From contig NZ_MASI01000001.1 of assembly GCF_001708935.1 (NCBI RefSeq), positions 434,001 to 498,000 on the forward strand: 64,000 nucleotides of DNA, in the 5' to 3' direction. The position numbers were made by a program, and so were the translations under genes. Positions 1 to 7,988 of the stretch are shown piece by piece. How positions within the stretch are numbered: the first letter of the stretch is position 1; every line of letters begins with the position of its first letter. Source of the stretch: Methyloligella halotolerans. Lineage in GTDB: Bacteria > Pseudomonadota > Alphaproteobacteria > Rhizobiales > Methyloligellaceae. The notes under the pieces were generated by a model, which worked only from the letters and a program-made list of their open reading frames with translations, did not search any database and had not been told where the DNA came from.

Positions 1-294
1 GATTCCGTGCGGGCCGTGAAAAAGGCCGTCGGTCCCTCCGCCTTCGATTCCATCATCGACGGAATGAGCGACGCGGAAATCCGCACCCTGCTCAACAAGA
101 TGGATCCTCACAACAAGGAGCTGCGCCAGGCGCGGCCCGCGGCACGGCGGGATCATCTGAGGGCGCTGACGGCCGGCCGGGCCAAGATCGTCCAGCCGCC
201 GGAGACCGAGCCAAAAAAACGTCCGGCGAAGCCGAAGCCTCGCCGGACGCTCGATCTCGAATCCATGAAGGCGAAAGCGAAGGGCAAGCGCTAA
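1..294 (+). CDS. Basic hypothetical protein, possibly 5'-truncated by the window edge
   Basis: The frame is open from the first base (D-S-V-R-A-V-K-K) to a TAA at 292-294, so the true start may lie outside the window; a GTG at position 7 is the first possible start inside it. The visible 95 or so residues have an amphipathic N-terminal half (AFDSIIDGMSDAEIRTLLNK) followed by a very basic, proline- and lysine-rich tail ending in KAKAKGKR. Such tails are common on proteins that touch nucleic acid, but no family is recognised. The next gene is convergent. Confidence 0.5.
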   Translation, partial: DSVRAVKKAVGPSAFDSIIDGMSDAEIRTLLNKMDPHNKELRQARPAARRDHLRALTAGRAKIVQPPETEPKKRPAKPKPRRTLDLESMKAKAKGKR

Positions 295-325
295 GCTGCG
301 CCCTGCCCGGCTTCGCCCGTAGCGC

Positions 326-1015
326 TCAGGCGCTTTCGGAGACTTCCTCCTCGGGCGGCATCGTCTTGCTCAGGGTCTTCGTGAACTTGTCGAGGATCCG
401 CTGGATCTCGTAGTGACCGCCGGGCGCCCATTCGCTGAACAGTTCGGTCAGGGAATCGGTCCGGGCGCGCTCGATCTTGATCAGCACCGCGCGCCCCTCC
501 TCCGTAACCGTGAGGCTGTCGTCGCCGCCGGACACCAGCCCCTGGCGCTGCAGGGATGCCAGCGGCGCGACGAGGCGCTCTTGCGGATGGCGCAGGGCCT
601 CCGCCAGATGCTCCGACCGGGCACCGACGATCACGCTCAGCCGGTTCAGGAGCCACAGCTCCTGGGGACGCAGCTCAAGACCGGCGCGCTGGATGAAACG
701 GCGGTAGGTCTCGTTCTGATTGTACGGCTTCGCCATCTGCCGGAACAGCCGGTCCAGATCGCCGATGGAGTTCGCTTCCTGAAGGGTCGGCAGCTCACGC
801 TTCGTCTTCACGCTCCCAATCTCCGTATCCGTCGAGAAATTACTCTGGCCCATCGTCTGCCCGCACTGCTTGTCGCGCACGAAGGCCCTTGTCCAACCCC
901 GCCCGCCGGCATGGGCCATCAGAAGGACTGCGAGGCCGCCTGCCGTCACCATGGTCATGGTCGTGGCGTCGAGAACGAAGAGGGACAAATCTGGAAGCGA
1001 GGCGAGTGACAGCAT
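326..1015 (-). CDS. MarR-like winged-helix transcriptional regulator
   Basis: The C-terminal two thirds resemble a MarR-type winged helix: a recognition-helix region (SEHLAEALRHPQERLVAPLASL) followed by a wing (GLVSGGDDSLTVTEEGRAVL) and a long C-terminal dimerisation helix. Such proteins bind operator DNA as dimers, usually with ligand control. The N-terminus from the ATG at 1015 contains a hydrophobic stretch (residues about 17-35) that is unusual for MarR; translation may really begin at a later ATG such as the one near 853 (MGQSNF). No ribosome binding site is convincing at either start. The gene is alone on its strand and its target cannot be read from the context. Confidence 0.55.
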   Translation of the reverse strand: MLSLASLPDLSLFVLDATTMTMVTAGGLAVLLMAHAGGRGWTRAFVRDKQCGQTMGQSNFSTDTEIGSVKTKRELPTLQEANSIGDLDRLFRQMAKPYNQNETYRRFIQRAGLELRPQELWLLNRLSVIVGARSEHLAEALRHPQERLVAPLASLQRQGLVSGGDDSLTVTEEGRAVLIKIERARTDSLTELFSEWAPGGHYEIQRILDKFTKTLSKTMPPEEEVSESA

Positions 1016-1059
1016 GACAGCAACCCAATCTTAGTGTGCGCAGCGGGTGGACCCCCCAC

Positions 1060-1096
1060 CCAAATAAAAAGAGCCGTCCTGTTATGGGACGGCTCT
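1060..1096 (-). terminator. Rho-independent terminator
   Basis: A perfect 10-bp stem (AGAGCCGTCC at 1070-1079 with GGACGGCTCT at 1087-1096) encloses a 7-base loop. Read on the minus strand it is followed by CTTTTTATTTG. It lies 37 bp after the stop of the secreted-protein gene at 1134-1523 and should end that transcript. Confidence 0.8.
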
Positions 1097-1133
1097 CTTA
1101 ACAAGAAGCTCAACGTCTGACGCTTAGAAGCGC

Positions 1134-1523
1134 TCAGCCGCTGATGCGAGCCGTTCCGGAACGTCCGTCATTGCGGACCCAGCTTACGGTGGAGCCAGTC
1201 TTGGTGAGCCGGTAGCAGTAGGACTGGCCATCCATCCAGCTGTTCCACTTCTGGCAGAGCTGATCGCCCTTCACCCACCACTTGCCGGTGTCGGTCGGGC
1301 TCTCGCCGCCTGCGAAGCTGGCAGCCACGGAACCCATGCGACCGCGCATGGACCCGCCGGCGGAATACTGGATCGGCAGTTCGAAGCCGGAGATGCGGAG
1401 ATAGACGGTCTTGCCGCTGACGGCGGAGCGGAGCTCGTCGCCCGCCAGGCTGTTGCCGCCTGCGACGGCCGCAGCCGGGGCAAGCGCAACGCAGCCGGCC
1501 AAAAGGAGAGACTTGAATTTCAT
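1134..1523 (-). CDS. Small secreted protein with N-terminal signal peptide
   Basis: The 129-residue product begins with a clear Sec signal (MKFKSLLLAGCVALAPAAA, cleavage likely after AVA), leaving a periplasmic or exported protein of about 107 residues. The mature part contains GDELRSAVSGKTVYLR, two cysteines (DQLCQKW and QSYCYRL) that could form a disulfide, and a conserved-looking WWVKGDQLC segment. This layout resembles small periplasmic proteins of alphaproteobacteria with a lipocalin-like beta fold, but the exact family is not certain. It is a single-gene unit with its own terminator downstream. The start region carries an unusual tandem duplication, described separately. Confidence 0.7.
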   Translation of the reverse strand: MKFKSLLLAGCVALAPAAAVAGGNSLAGDELRSAVSGKTVYLRISGFELPIQYSAGGSMRGRMGSVAASFAGGESPTDTGKWWVKGDQLCQKWNSWMDGQSYCYRLTKTGSTVSWVRNDGRSGTARISG

Positions 1524-1560
1524 ACGATGCGTCCCTGGAATTTCATACGATGCGTCCCTG
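1515..1560 (-). repeat. 23-bp perfect tandem duplication of a ribosome-binding-site/start-codon unit
   Basis: Bases 1515-1537 are repeated exactly at 1538-1560. Each copy contains, on the minus strand, CAGGGACGCATCGT followed by ATGAAATTC, so the Shine-Dalgarno-like AGGGA, the start codon and the first codons are duplicated. The unit is not a multiple of three: the upstream ATG (1546) opens an 8-codon reading frame (MKFQGRIV) whose TGA overlaps the ATG of the gene at 1523 (ATGA). Confidence 0.9.
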
Positions 1561-1702
1561 GATCTCGAAAATTTGTGGCGCTTTTTGCTGAGCGCTAAGG
1601 GACGCTAGAATATTGGTCGATTTGGGGCTTCCGGAAGGTGGTTGAGTGGCCAAGTTGCGGCACGGTTAGCGGGACATTAATCGCGCTCCGCGACCACCCC
1701 GA

Positions 1703-2431
1703 CTACCGCTTCCGGCGCGCCCTGCGACGGCGCGTGGCGACGACGTTGATGATCTCCACCAGGGCGGCGAAGGCCATGGAGGAATAGATGTAGCCGCGCG
1801 GGATGTGGAAGTGGAATCCGTCGGCGATCAGGGCCACGCCGATCAGCATCAAAAAGGATAGCGCGAGCATCTTGGTGGTCGGATGGCGCTCGATGAACTC
1901 CGCCACCGGCTCCGAGGCCAAATACATCACGGCGATCGCCACCATGACGGCGGCAATCATGACCCCCACATGGTCGGCCATGCCGACGGCGGTGATGATG
2001 GAATCCACCGAGAAGACGATGTCGATGAGGCCGATCTGCAGGATCGCCGATGTCATGGAATCGGCGACCGGCTTCGCGTTCGGCTCTTCGCTCGCATCCT
2101 CGATGTCGTGATGGATCTCTCGGGTCGCCTTCACCAGGAGGAAGAGGCCGCCGGCGATGAGGATGAGATCGCGCCAGGAGAAGGTCTGACCGAGCACGCT
2201 GAAGGCAGGCTTGGTGAAGTGGATCAGCCAGGCAATGCCCGCCAGCATGATGATCCGGAATACCAAGGCCAGCAGGAGACCGACGCGGCGCGCCATGAGC
2301 CGCCGGCTCTCCTCCATGCGGGAGACCATGAGCGAGATGAAAACGACATTATCAATGCCGAGGACGATTTCCATGGCGCTCAGCGCGATGAAACTCGCCC
2401 AGATGTGCGGGTCGGTCAGCCAGTCGAACAT
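1703..2431 (-). CDS. TerC-family integral membrane protein
   Basis: The product begins MFDWLTDPHIWASF and runs 242 residues with about seven membrane segments. It carries the two acidic intramembrane motifs of TerC proteins: LGIDNVVFI near residue 28 and FSVDSIITA near residue 145. TerC-family proteins are inner-membrane proteins implicated in metal (for example manganese) export or in metalation of exported proteins. I chose the ATG at 2431 rather than the in-frame ATG at 2497 because it matches the conserved family N-terminus. An arginine/lysine-rich tail (RRRRARRKR) is predicted cytoplasmic. The gene stands about 140 bp after pcs on the same strand. Confidence 0.85.
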   Translation of the reverse strand: MFDWLTDPHIWASFIALSAMEIVLGIDNVVFISLMVSRMEESRRLMARRVGLLLALVFRIIMLAGIAWLIHFTKPAFSVLGQTFSWRDLILIAGGLFLLVKATREIHHDIEDASEEPNAKPVADSMTSAILQIGLIDIVFSVDSIITAVGMADHVGVMIAAVMVAIAVMYLASEPVAEFIERHPTTKMLALSFLMLIGVALIADGFHFHIPRGYIYSSMAFAALVEIINVVATRRRRARRKR

Positions 2432-2571
2432 TCGCGAAGCAGGAGATGTATTCCCGAGAGTGATTGCCGCACCGCTAATAATGCACCGGCACGGCAAGGT
2501 CTACGGCGAAGGTCGCCGCCCATCAACTCGCTCCGGCGACATGACATCGCGGCAACACAGGGCCGCAAGCT

Positions 2572-3246
2572 TCATCCCGACCGGTGCGTGAGGAAGCCGG
2601 CCACCGCGAAGTAGATGCCCGCCGCCAGCAGCAGGCCCTGCAGCCAGCCCGGCGACGGGAACGGAAAGGCCAGGCTTGCCGCCGCCGCACACATCCAGAG
2701 TGCCGTTATGGCGATGCTGATGCGGCGGAGCCGCGTGCTCCTGAAGGGATGCACGTAGGGCGTCGGGACGAAGGTGAGGACGACCAATACGACCACAATC
2801 ACGAGATTGGCGACTGGGGCCAGGCCGAAGGCGAACAGGTATAGCGCGACGACGTTCCAGACGGCGGGAAAGCCGACGAACTCGTTGCTCGCCGCCTTGC
2901 TCTCGGTGTCGGAGAAATGGAACAGGCTGCTCAGGAGGATGGCGAAGGCCGCGGCGAGCCCCGTGCCGGCTGGCAGGAGATCCGACATGGCAAGGGCGAA
3001 GGCGGGGACCAGCACATAGGTGAGATAGTCGACGATATTGTCGAGGTCGTCGCCGCTCCAGCGGGCGAGATGCTCCTTGGTGCCGAAGCGCCGCGCGAGG
3101 GGACCGTCGATCCCGTCCACGACGAGCGCCGCACCGAGCCAAATGAACATCGTTTGCCACTGACCCTGGGTGGCGGCCAGGAGCGCAAGCAGCGCGAGGC
3201 AGGCGCCGCTCGCTGTGAGGATGTGAACGGCGGCGGCCCGCAGCAT
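2572..3246 (-). CDS. pcs: Phosphatidylcholine synthase (CDP-alcohol phosphatidyltransferase)
   Basis: The 224-residue membrane protein has the CDP-alcohol phosphatidyltransferase signature, DG-x2-AR at VDGIDGPLARRFG followed by GDDLDNIVDYLTYV, which supplies the metal-coordinating aspartates. Its order and length fit the Pcs branch, which condenses choline with CDP-diacylglycerol to make phosphatidylcholine in the inner membrane of many plant- and animal-associated alphaproteobacteria. About seven membrane segments are visible. It sits 9 bp from the end of the secreted-protein gene at 3256-3630 on the same strand, so the two may be co-transcribed. The functional assignment is family-based; another CDP-alcohol substrate is possible but less likely. 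Confidence 0.85.
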   Translation of the reverse strand: MLRAAAVHILTASGACLALLALLAATQGQWQTMFIWLGAALVVDGIDGPLARRFGTKEHLARWSGDDLDNIVDYLTYVLVPAFALAMSDLLPAGTGLAAAFAILLSSLFHFSDTESKAASNEFVGFPAVWNVVALYLFAFGLAPVANLVIVVVLVVLTFVPTPYVHPFRSTRLRRISIAITALWMCAAAASLAFPFPSPGWLQGLLLAAGIYFAVAGFLTHRSG

Positions 3247-3255
3247 CAGGACATT

Positions 3256-3630
3256 CTAGAAACGGCGCTTCACCGTGCCGACGACGCCGATATCGTCCAC
3301 CTCGTCGGGCTTACCGGCTGGATCGAGGGCCGGATCGTCGGAATGGCCGTAGAGAACGTCGAGGCCGAAGTCGAGACTGGGCAGAACGCCGAAGCTGAAG
3401 ATCTGAACGTCGTTGCCCTGGGTCGCATCGGCGGCCATGGGCGTGCCGAGCTCGGCGGCCGACGGTGCGGGCGCAACGCTCAGCCCGGGCGCCTTGGCGG
3501 CTTCCGATCGAATGTCGGCCGGCGGTTTGGGAGGCGGCGCGGATTCGACTTCGTTGAAGCCGAACGCGGCGTTTGCCCCTGCAAACAGGAACGCCGTCGA
3601 CGCAGCGATAGTGAGAGATCCCTTTCCCAT
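3256..3630 (-). CDS. Secreted proline-rich hypothetical protein
   Basis: The chosen ATG at 3630 gives MGKGSLTIAASTAFLFAGANAAFGF, a good signal peptide, whereas the longer in-frame start at 3756 would bury it. The mature part has a proline- and alanine-rich linker (SAPPPKPPADIRSEAAKAPG) and a C-terminal half with FSFGVLPSLDFGLDVLYG and an acidic stretch before a final VKRRF. No catalytic motif or known family is evident. The beta-prone segment and aromatic C-terminal residue leave open an outer-membrane association. It lies just upstream of pcs on the same strand, 9 bp apart. Confidence 0.65.
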   Translation of the reverse strand: MGKGSLTIAASTAFLFAGANAAFGFNEVESAPPPKPPADIRSEAAKAPGLSVAPAPSAAELGTPMAADATQGNDVQIFSFGVLPSLDFGLDVLYGHSDDPALDPAGKPDEVDDIGVVGTVKRRF

Positions 3631-3800
3631 CGTCCTTCCCCGTTCTGCCGTCGAACATAGCACGGCTTGAGGCAAAAGCCTCGTTGAACGGCATTGCGTG
3701 AGGCTTAACGGACGGGAATCCCTGCGATTTTCGCGATGTTCGTGGCAAATCCGCAACGTCGGGCCGCGAAAGGACGGTTTCCGGCCAATTTCTTAGGTCA

Positions 3801-3838
3801 AAAACGCAAGGAAGCCGCCCCAGTCGGAGCGGCTCCTT
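3801..3838 (-). terminator. Second terminator-like hairpin after the porin
   Basis: AAGGA-a-GCCGC (3808-3818) pairs with GCGGCTCCTT (3829-3838), with one bulged base. On the minus strand it is followed by TTGCGTTTTTG. It could be a backup to the stronger hairpin at 3914-3948. Confidence 0.5.
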
Positions 3839-3913
3839 CGTCTCGAGCTCAATTCCCCCCGTTCGACCAGCTATCCCCCAACGGCCGAGCTCCCGGCTAA
3901 AAGAGAGCTCCAC

Positions 3914-3948
3914 GAAAAAGAACCGCCGTCCCGTGGCGGGGACGGCGG
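3914..3948 (-). terminator. Rho-independent terminator of the porin gene
   Basis: CCGCCGTCCC (3923-3932) pairs perfectly with GGGACGGCGG (3939-3948) around a 6-base loop. On the minus strand the stem is followed by TTCTTTTTCG. It starts 64 bp past the porin stop codon. Confidence 0.75.
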
Positions 3949-4011
3949 AGGGTCAGGGACTGTTCGTCTTTTCGTTCGGTGGGGTTCTTTCTCGTTCTTT
4001 GCCGGCTGGTG

Positions 4012-5286
4012 TTACCAGTCGATCTGGGCGCGCAGGCCGACCGAGGTGATCTCGGCACCGTCGTTAGCCCCGCCATCGATCTCCGCCTGAGCCACCTGCA
4101 GCTTCAGGGCGGTGTAGTCGGTGGTGAGCCAGTTCAGGCCGATGAGCCAGGTCTTCTGCTCGCCGCACTCGGTGCAGCCCGGAATGGCGCCGCTACCGTC
4201 GCTCAGATCGAGAACGTCGTAGCGACCGGCGATCTGCCAGGCACCCCAGCCGCCGTCGGTGACGGGGTTGAGCACCTTGGTGCGGCCGAACTCGCCGGAG
4301 TCGGCTTCGTAGTTGCGCATTTCACCGGTGATGAACCAGCTCGCGTCGATGTAGTAGCCGTTATAGGTCGGGTTGAAGCCCGCCAGCGCATCGTCGGCTT
4401 CCAGCTGGGCGTATTCACCCTGCACCGACAAGGATTTGAAGACGGCCGCGCCTTCGAGGACGAACATGTCGTCGCCGGAAGCGAAGTTCGGGGTCTCGAT
4501 GAAGCGATCGGCCAGGTGGTTGTCGGGACGGGCGCGATACTGGAAGAGCTCGGCCGTTCCGGTGTCGCGGCTGGTGCCGGCGTCACGGTGACGATAGCTC
4601 GCACCGGCATGCAGGACCGTCGTGTCGGTGTTGATGGGCGCCACCGTACCGCGGACCGTGAAGGCCGAGGTGTCGTCGGAGAAATCGCCCTGCTCATCCG
4701 GCGGCGCACCGTAGTAGCCGGTCTGGAAGGACCAGTGGTCGTCGCCGAGCAGGACGCCGACACCGATCTGGCGCTCCAGGAAGAACGCGTCGATGAAGGC
4801 CGCGCGCTCGTTGAAGGTGATGAAGCGCGAGCTCGTCACCTGCTCCAGGGAGCTGTAGACGTACTGATTACCGGCGCGGACCTCGGACTTCTCGACCGGT
4901 GCCCAGTTGGCCCAGGCCACGTAGGCGTCCTTGGTGGAAACCTCGTCTCCGGCGAAATCGACTTCGAACTTATATTTGAAGTTCGTCATGATGACGCCTT
5001 CGACGCCGAGGCGGGCGCGGCGCAGCTCGGTGCCGCTGATATCCGGCTCTCCGGTGATCGCCGTATCCTGATCGACATTGTCGTAGTCGCCCATGATGCG
5101 ACCACGAATCTTGAACTTGAACGAGCCGTCCTTGTTCGAAAACTCGGGCGCGCCCTTCCACTTGACCTTGAGGTCAAGATCCTCGTCGTCGCCGGCTTTG
5201 GCTGCGGTGACGCCGGTGGCAAGAAGCGCCACGGCGCACACGCCGGCAAGCAGCATGCGGTTCATTTTTCCCAGTCCCCCAATCAT
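4012..5286 (-). CDS. OprP/OprO-type phosphate-selective porin
   Basis: The protein has a signal peptide (MNRMLLAGVCAVALLATGVTA then AKA), followed by the lead-in of phosphate porins (GSFKFKIRGRIMGDYDNV, ELRRARLGVEGV, YKFEVDFAGDEVSTKDAYVAW) and a beta-rich barrel ending in an aromatic residue (RAQIDW). OprP/OprO-type trimers admit phosphate or polyphosphate through the outer membrane. I use the ATG at 5286, which has AGAGGAG six bases upstream; the ATG at 5265 (MNRM) is also possible and gives a tidier signal peptide. Two cysteines (PGCTECGEQ) lie in a predicted loop. A Pho box upstream supports control by phosphate starvation. Confidence 0.85.
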   Translation of the reverse strand: MIGGLGKMNRMLLAGVCAVALLATGVTAAKAGDDEDLDLKVKWKGAPEFSNKDGSFKFKIRGRIMGDYDNVDQDTAITGEPDISGTELRRARLGVEGVIMTNFKYKFEVDFAGDEVSTKDAYVAWANWAPVEKSEVRAGNQYVYSSLEQVTSSRFITFNERAAFIDAFFLERQIGVGVLLGDDHWSFQTGYYGAPPDEQGDFSDDTSAFTVRGTVAPINTDTTVLHAGASYRHRDAGTSRDTGTAELFQYRARPDNHLADRFIETPNFASGDDMFVLEGAAVFKSLSVQGEYAQLEADDALAGFNPTYNGYYIDASWFITGEMRNYEADSGEFGRTKVLNPVTDGGWGAWQIAGRYDVLDLSDGSGAIPGCTECGEQKTWLIGLNWLTTDYTALKLQVAQAEIDGGANDGAEITSVGLRAQIDW

Positions 5287-5426
5287 AATCGACTCCTCTG
5301 TAATCACGCTTCTTTTCCCATTGTCTTTCAGAGACTTAGAAGCTTCCCTGCTGGGCACTGCACAAAGTGCCCGTTTCGAAGGCACGTTCCGCAGGCAGCG
5401 AATGGGTCGTTTCTATTTCTCGAGCG

Positions 5427-5444
5427 ATGACAGGCTCATGACAG
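5427..5444 (-). promoter_or_regulatory. Pho box upstream of the porin gene
   Basis: On the minus strand the sequence is CTGTCAT-GAGC-CTGTCAT: two perfect copies of the PhoB half-site 11 bp apart, exactly the spacing of a Pho box. It lies about 140 bp before the porin start, with an A/T-rich stretch (AGAAATAGAAA) just downstream that could hold the -10 region. The link to a phosphate-type porin makes it credible. Confidence 0.75.
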
Positions 5445-5584
5445 TTCAATCTCGGTCCGAGATTCCGGCTGGAACTGTTGCATGGAGGCCACGCGTGTTA
5501 TGGCGCCCAGGCGCGAGTCCTCGCGCGGCGATACGCAGACAGCTGCATTACACTTGTGACGAAACGCCTATAACCTACTGGTAC

Positions 5585-6406
5585 TCATAGGTTTTTGTCG
5601 CCGTCTTCCTCTCTTTCGGGAACGACGCCAAATCCTTGCGCTCGGAAGATTTCCGCGGCCCGCCTGTCCCGCAGGAAGTCTAGAAACTCCGTTGCCGTTG
5701 AGGCGCTTACATCCGTAAGTTGAGCGATCGGGTAGACGATCGGCGGGTGGGATCCGGGAGGGAACGTTCCAACGATGCGAACCCGCGACTCGGCCTTCGC
5801 ATCGGTGCGGTAGACGATGCCCAGAGGGGCCTCTCCGCGGGCGACGAGAGCCAGGGCGGCACGGACGTTCTGGGCCTGCGCCAGACGGTCCTTCACAGCG
5901 TCCCAAACCTCCAGCGATTGAAGCGAAGCCTTGCCGTATTTCCCGGCAGGGACCGCATCGACATTCGCCATGGCCAGACGTCCGCCTCCCAGGAGCTCCA
6001 CGAGCGGAAAGCCGGGGACAATCGTCGTCGAGACATCGGACCCGTTCGGCGCAATCAGCACGATGGCGTTCTCGAGCAGATCGGTGCGCGTCCCCTCCTC
6101 GACCCTTCCGGCCTTCTCCACGAAATCCATCCAGTCCTGATCGGCCGAAAAGAAGATGTCGGCGGGAGCGCCCTCGACGATCTGCTTCGCCAGGGCCGAT
6201 GTGGCCGCATAAGAAATGCGGGCACTGTGGCCCGTCTCTTCCGTCCAGGCCGCGTTGACGGCATCGAGAGCATCCTTGAGGCTCGCGGCCGCAAAGACCG
6301 TGGGTCCTGCATCTTGTGCAGACGCCAGACGGATGGGCTGGCTTAGGACCGTCCCGAAAAGCACAAGCGCAGCCGCGGCGAGACCGGCGCGAATCCTGAG
6401 CGTCAT
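5585..6406 (-). CDS. modA: Molybdate ABC transporter substrate-binding protein ModA
   Basis: After a signal peptide (residues 1-30, ending ASA), the protein shows the ModA pattern: TVFAAASLKDALDAV, an early SYAATSALAKQI oxyanion-binding segment, GAPADIFFSADQDWMD, and NAIVLIAPNG. ModA binds molybdate or tungstate in the periplasm and hands it to the ModBC permease. The length (273 aa) is normal. The start ATG has AGGAGGG seven bases upstream. The next gene downstream is the porin, and no modB or modC is in the window, so this modA is separated from its usual partners. Confidence 0.9.
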   Translation of the reverse strand: MTLRIRAGLAAAALVLFGTVLSQPIRLASAQDAGPTVFAAASLKDALDAVNAAWTEETGHSARISYAATSALAKQIVEGAPADIFFSADQDWMDFVEKAGRVEEGTRTDLLENAIVLIAPNGSDVSTTIVPGFPLVELLGGGRLAMANVDAVPAGKYGKASLQSLEVWDAVKDRLAQAQNVRAALALVARGEAPLGIVYRTDAKAESRVRIVGTFPPGSHPPIVYPIAQLTDVSASTATEFLDFLRDRRAAEIFRAQGFGVVPEREEDGDKNL

Positions 6407-6430
6407 CGTTATTCCCTCCTGTATATTACG
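6407..6430 (-). promoter_or_regulatory. Candidate ModE-type operator overlapping the modA ribosome binding site
   Basis: The 24 bp directly before the modA start have CGTTAT at one end and ATTACG at the other, with the same arm spacing as the E. coli modA operator as I remember it (CGTTAT...ATAACG over 24 bp). One arm is perfect and the other has one mismatch. It covers the AGGAGGG ribosome binding site, so repression would have to act there. This is a visual match only. Confidence 0.35.
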
Positions 6431-6580
6431 AGGGACTCATACGACTTTCAGACACCGTGGGAAAGTCGGCAATGGTGCCGGCGCGTTTGCCCAACAATAT
6501 CAACCGATTCATGCGGGGAGTCCGGCCATACGGTGGATTGTGCGCTTCCAAACGGGCAATCCCGGTGCGAAACTGGACCC

Positions 6581-7840
6581 ATGAGCGACCCCTCTTCTCA
6601 CAGCGCGGCCGCGGCCGACTCGCCTGCCGTCTTCGACGCCGTCGTTGTCGGCGCCGGTCCGTCGGGCCTGGTCACGGCTCTCGCCCTGGCCTATGTGGCG
6701 CGCGGCACCGGCGCCAAGATCGGTCTGGTGGGACCCGCTCCGGACGAAACCGCGGCTGCCGGAGACACGCGGACGGCCGCGCTGATGGACAGCTCCATCG
6801 CTCTGCTGAAGCAGCTCGGAATCTGGCCCGGGCTCGCCCCCGTTTCGGCACCGCTGGAGGGAATCCGTATTGTCGACTCGGCCAGCCCCTTTTTCGCCGC
6901 GCCAGATGTCGTCTTCCGGGCTTCGGAGCTGGGTTTGCCGGCCTTCGGCTACAACATCCCGAACCCGGTGCTCGTGAGGGCACTCTACGAACAGGCCCGG
7001 CAGGCGATGCCGGTGGCCGCAGGCAGCGTTTCGCACATTGATATCGCCGAAGACCATGCCCGGCTCGTCTGCACCGACGGCCGCGAGATCATGACGAAGC
7101 TCGTGGTCGGGGCCGATGGACGGAACTCGGTCTGCCGGAAAGCAGCCGAGATTCCGGTCCAGGAATGGCGCTATCCGCAGAAGGCGATTGCGACCCGTTT
7201 CCGGCACAGCCTGCCCCACGAGCAGATTTCGACCGAGTTTCACCGGCCGTCGGGGCCCCTGACCACCGTGCCCCTGCCCGACGCCAACGAGTCCAGCCTG
7301 ATCTGGGTGGTGGAGGAAGACGAAGCCGAGCGGTTGGTTACGCTGTCACGCGCCGATTTCGCCGCTGAATTGGAATCCCATCTCGGCGCCCTCACCGGCC
7401 CGATCAGCGATGTCGGCGAGATCCGGGCCTTTCCGGTGGCGGGAATGACCGCCCGGACACTGACCGGACCGCGTACGGCGCTCGTCGGCGAGGCTGCCCA
7501 TATCCTGCCGCCGATCGGGGCTCAGGGACTCAATCTCGGTTTCCGGGATGCGGGGTGGCTCGCCGAACGTCTGCGACCGGTATTCGAAGGATCGGGTGAT
7601 GCGGGCGCGCGGCCCGTTCTGCTGGCTTATGGGGACTCACGGCAGATGGATGTGATGAGCCGGACCATCGGCGTCGATCTCCTCAACCGCTCGCTCATCA
7701 CGCGCTTCCCACCGGCCCAAGCCGCCCGCGGCGCAATCCTCCGGGGCTTGAAATCCCTTCCCATGCTGCGCCGCTTCGCCATGCGGGCCGGGATCGCGCC
7801 GCCGACCCCGTTGCCGCCGCTGATGCAGAGCCAGGCCTGA
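6581..7840 (+). CDS. UbiH/UbiF-family FAD-dependent monooxygenase
   Basis: The 419-residue protein has the three landmarks of class A flavoprotein hydroxylases: an N-terminal FAD-binding GxGxxG (VVVGAGPSGLVTALALA), the DG motif (VVGADGRNSVCRKAA), and the GD-type ribityl site (ALVGEAAHILPPIGAQGLN). This pattern and its GAQGLN motif match ubiquinone-pathway hydroxylases (UbiH, UbiF, UbiI, UbiL), which add the ring hydroxyls to the quinone precursor at the inner membrane. Which ring position it modifies cannot be read here. I chose the ATG at 6581 (MSDPSS) over an in-frame ATG at 6533 because the family starts shortly before the FAD motif. It is divergent from modA. Confidence 0.8.
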   Translation: MSDPSSHSAAAADSPAVFDAVVVGAGPSGLVTALALAYVARGTGAKIGLVGPAPDETAAAGDTRTAALMDSSIALLKQLGIWPGLAPVSAPLEGIRIVDSASPFFAAPDVVFRASELGLPAFGYNIPNPVLVRALYEQARQAMPVAAGSVSHIDIAEDHARLVCTDGREIMTKLVVGADGRNSVCRKAAEIPVQEWRYPQKAIATRFRHSLPHEQISTEFHRPSGPLTTVPLPDANESSLIWVVEEDEAERLVTLSRADFAAELESHLGALTGPISDVGEIRAFPVAGMTARTLTGPRTALVGEAAHILPPIGAQGLNLGFRDAGWLAERLRPVFEGSGDAGARPVLLAYGDSRQMDVMSRTIGVDLLNRSLITRFPPAQAARGAILRGLKSLPMLRRFAMRAGIAPPTPLPPLMQSQA

Positions 7841-7988
7841 GGATCACTCGCCGATTTGCCGGTTTGCGCCGTTTGGCAGGCTTGACGCGCACCGCCCTAG
7901 CTGCCACGGAAGCGCGCCGAATGCTTCCCGCCTGCAGATCCGGTGCGCGGGGATCCTCTCTAAAGAGCATCGATCGATAGGAGTCCTT

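Larger units (their letters stand above)
3631..4011. other. Intergenic region with two terminator-like hairpins
   Basis: No plausible gene is seen here. The region carries two GC-rich hairpins (annotated separately), both oriented to terminate transcription coming from the porin gene, and presumably the promoter of the 3256-3630 / pcs unit at its left end. Confidence 0.6.

Noticed and set aside
1006..1020. A CTGTCAT-G-CTGTCAC pair resembling a Pho box
   Set aside because: The two half-sites are 8 bp apart instead of 11 and lie over the start of a MarR-like gene.
6457..7041. Alternative frame over the start of the UbiH-like gene
   Set aside because: It is arginine-rich shadow coding in another frame of a gene with clear FAD motifs.
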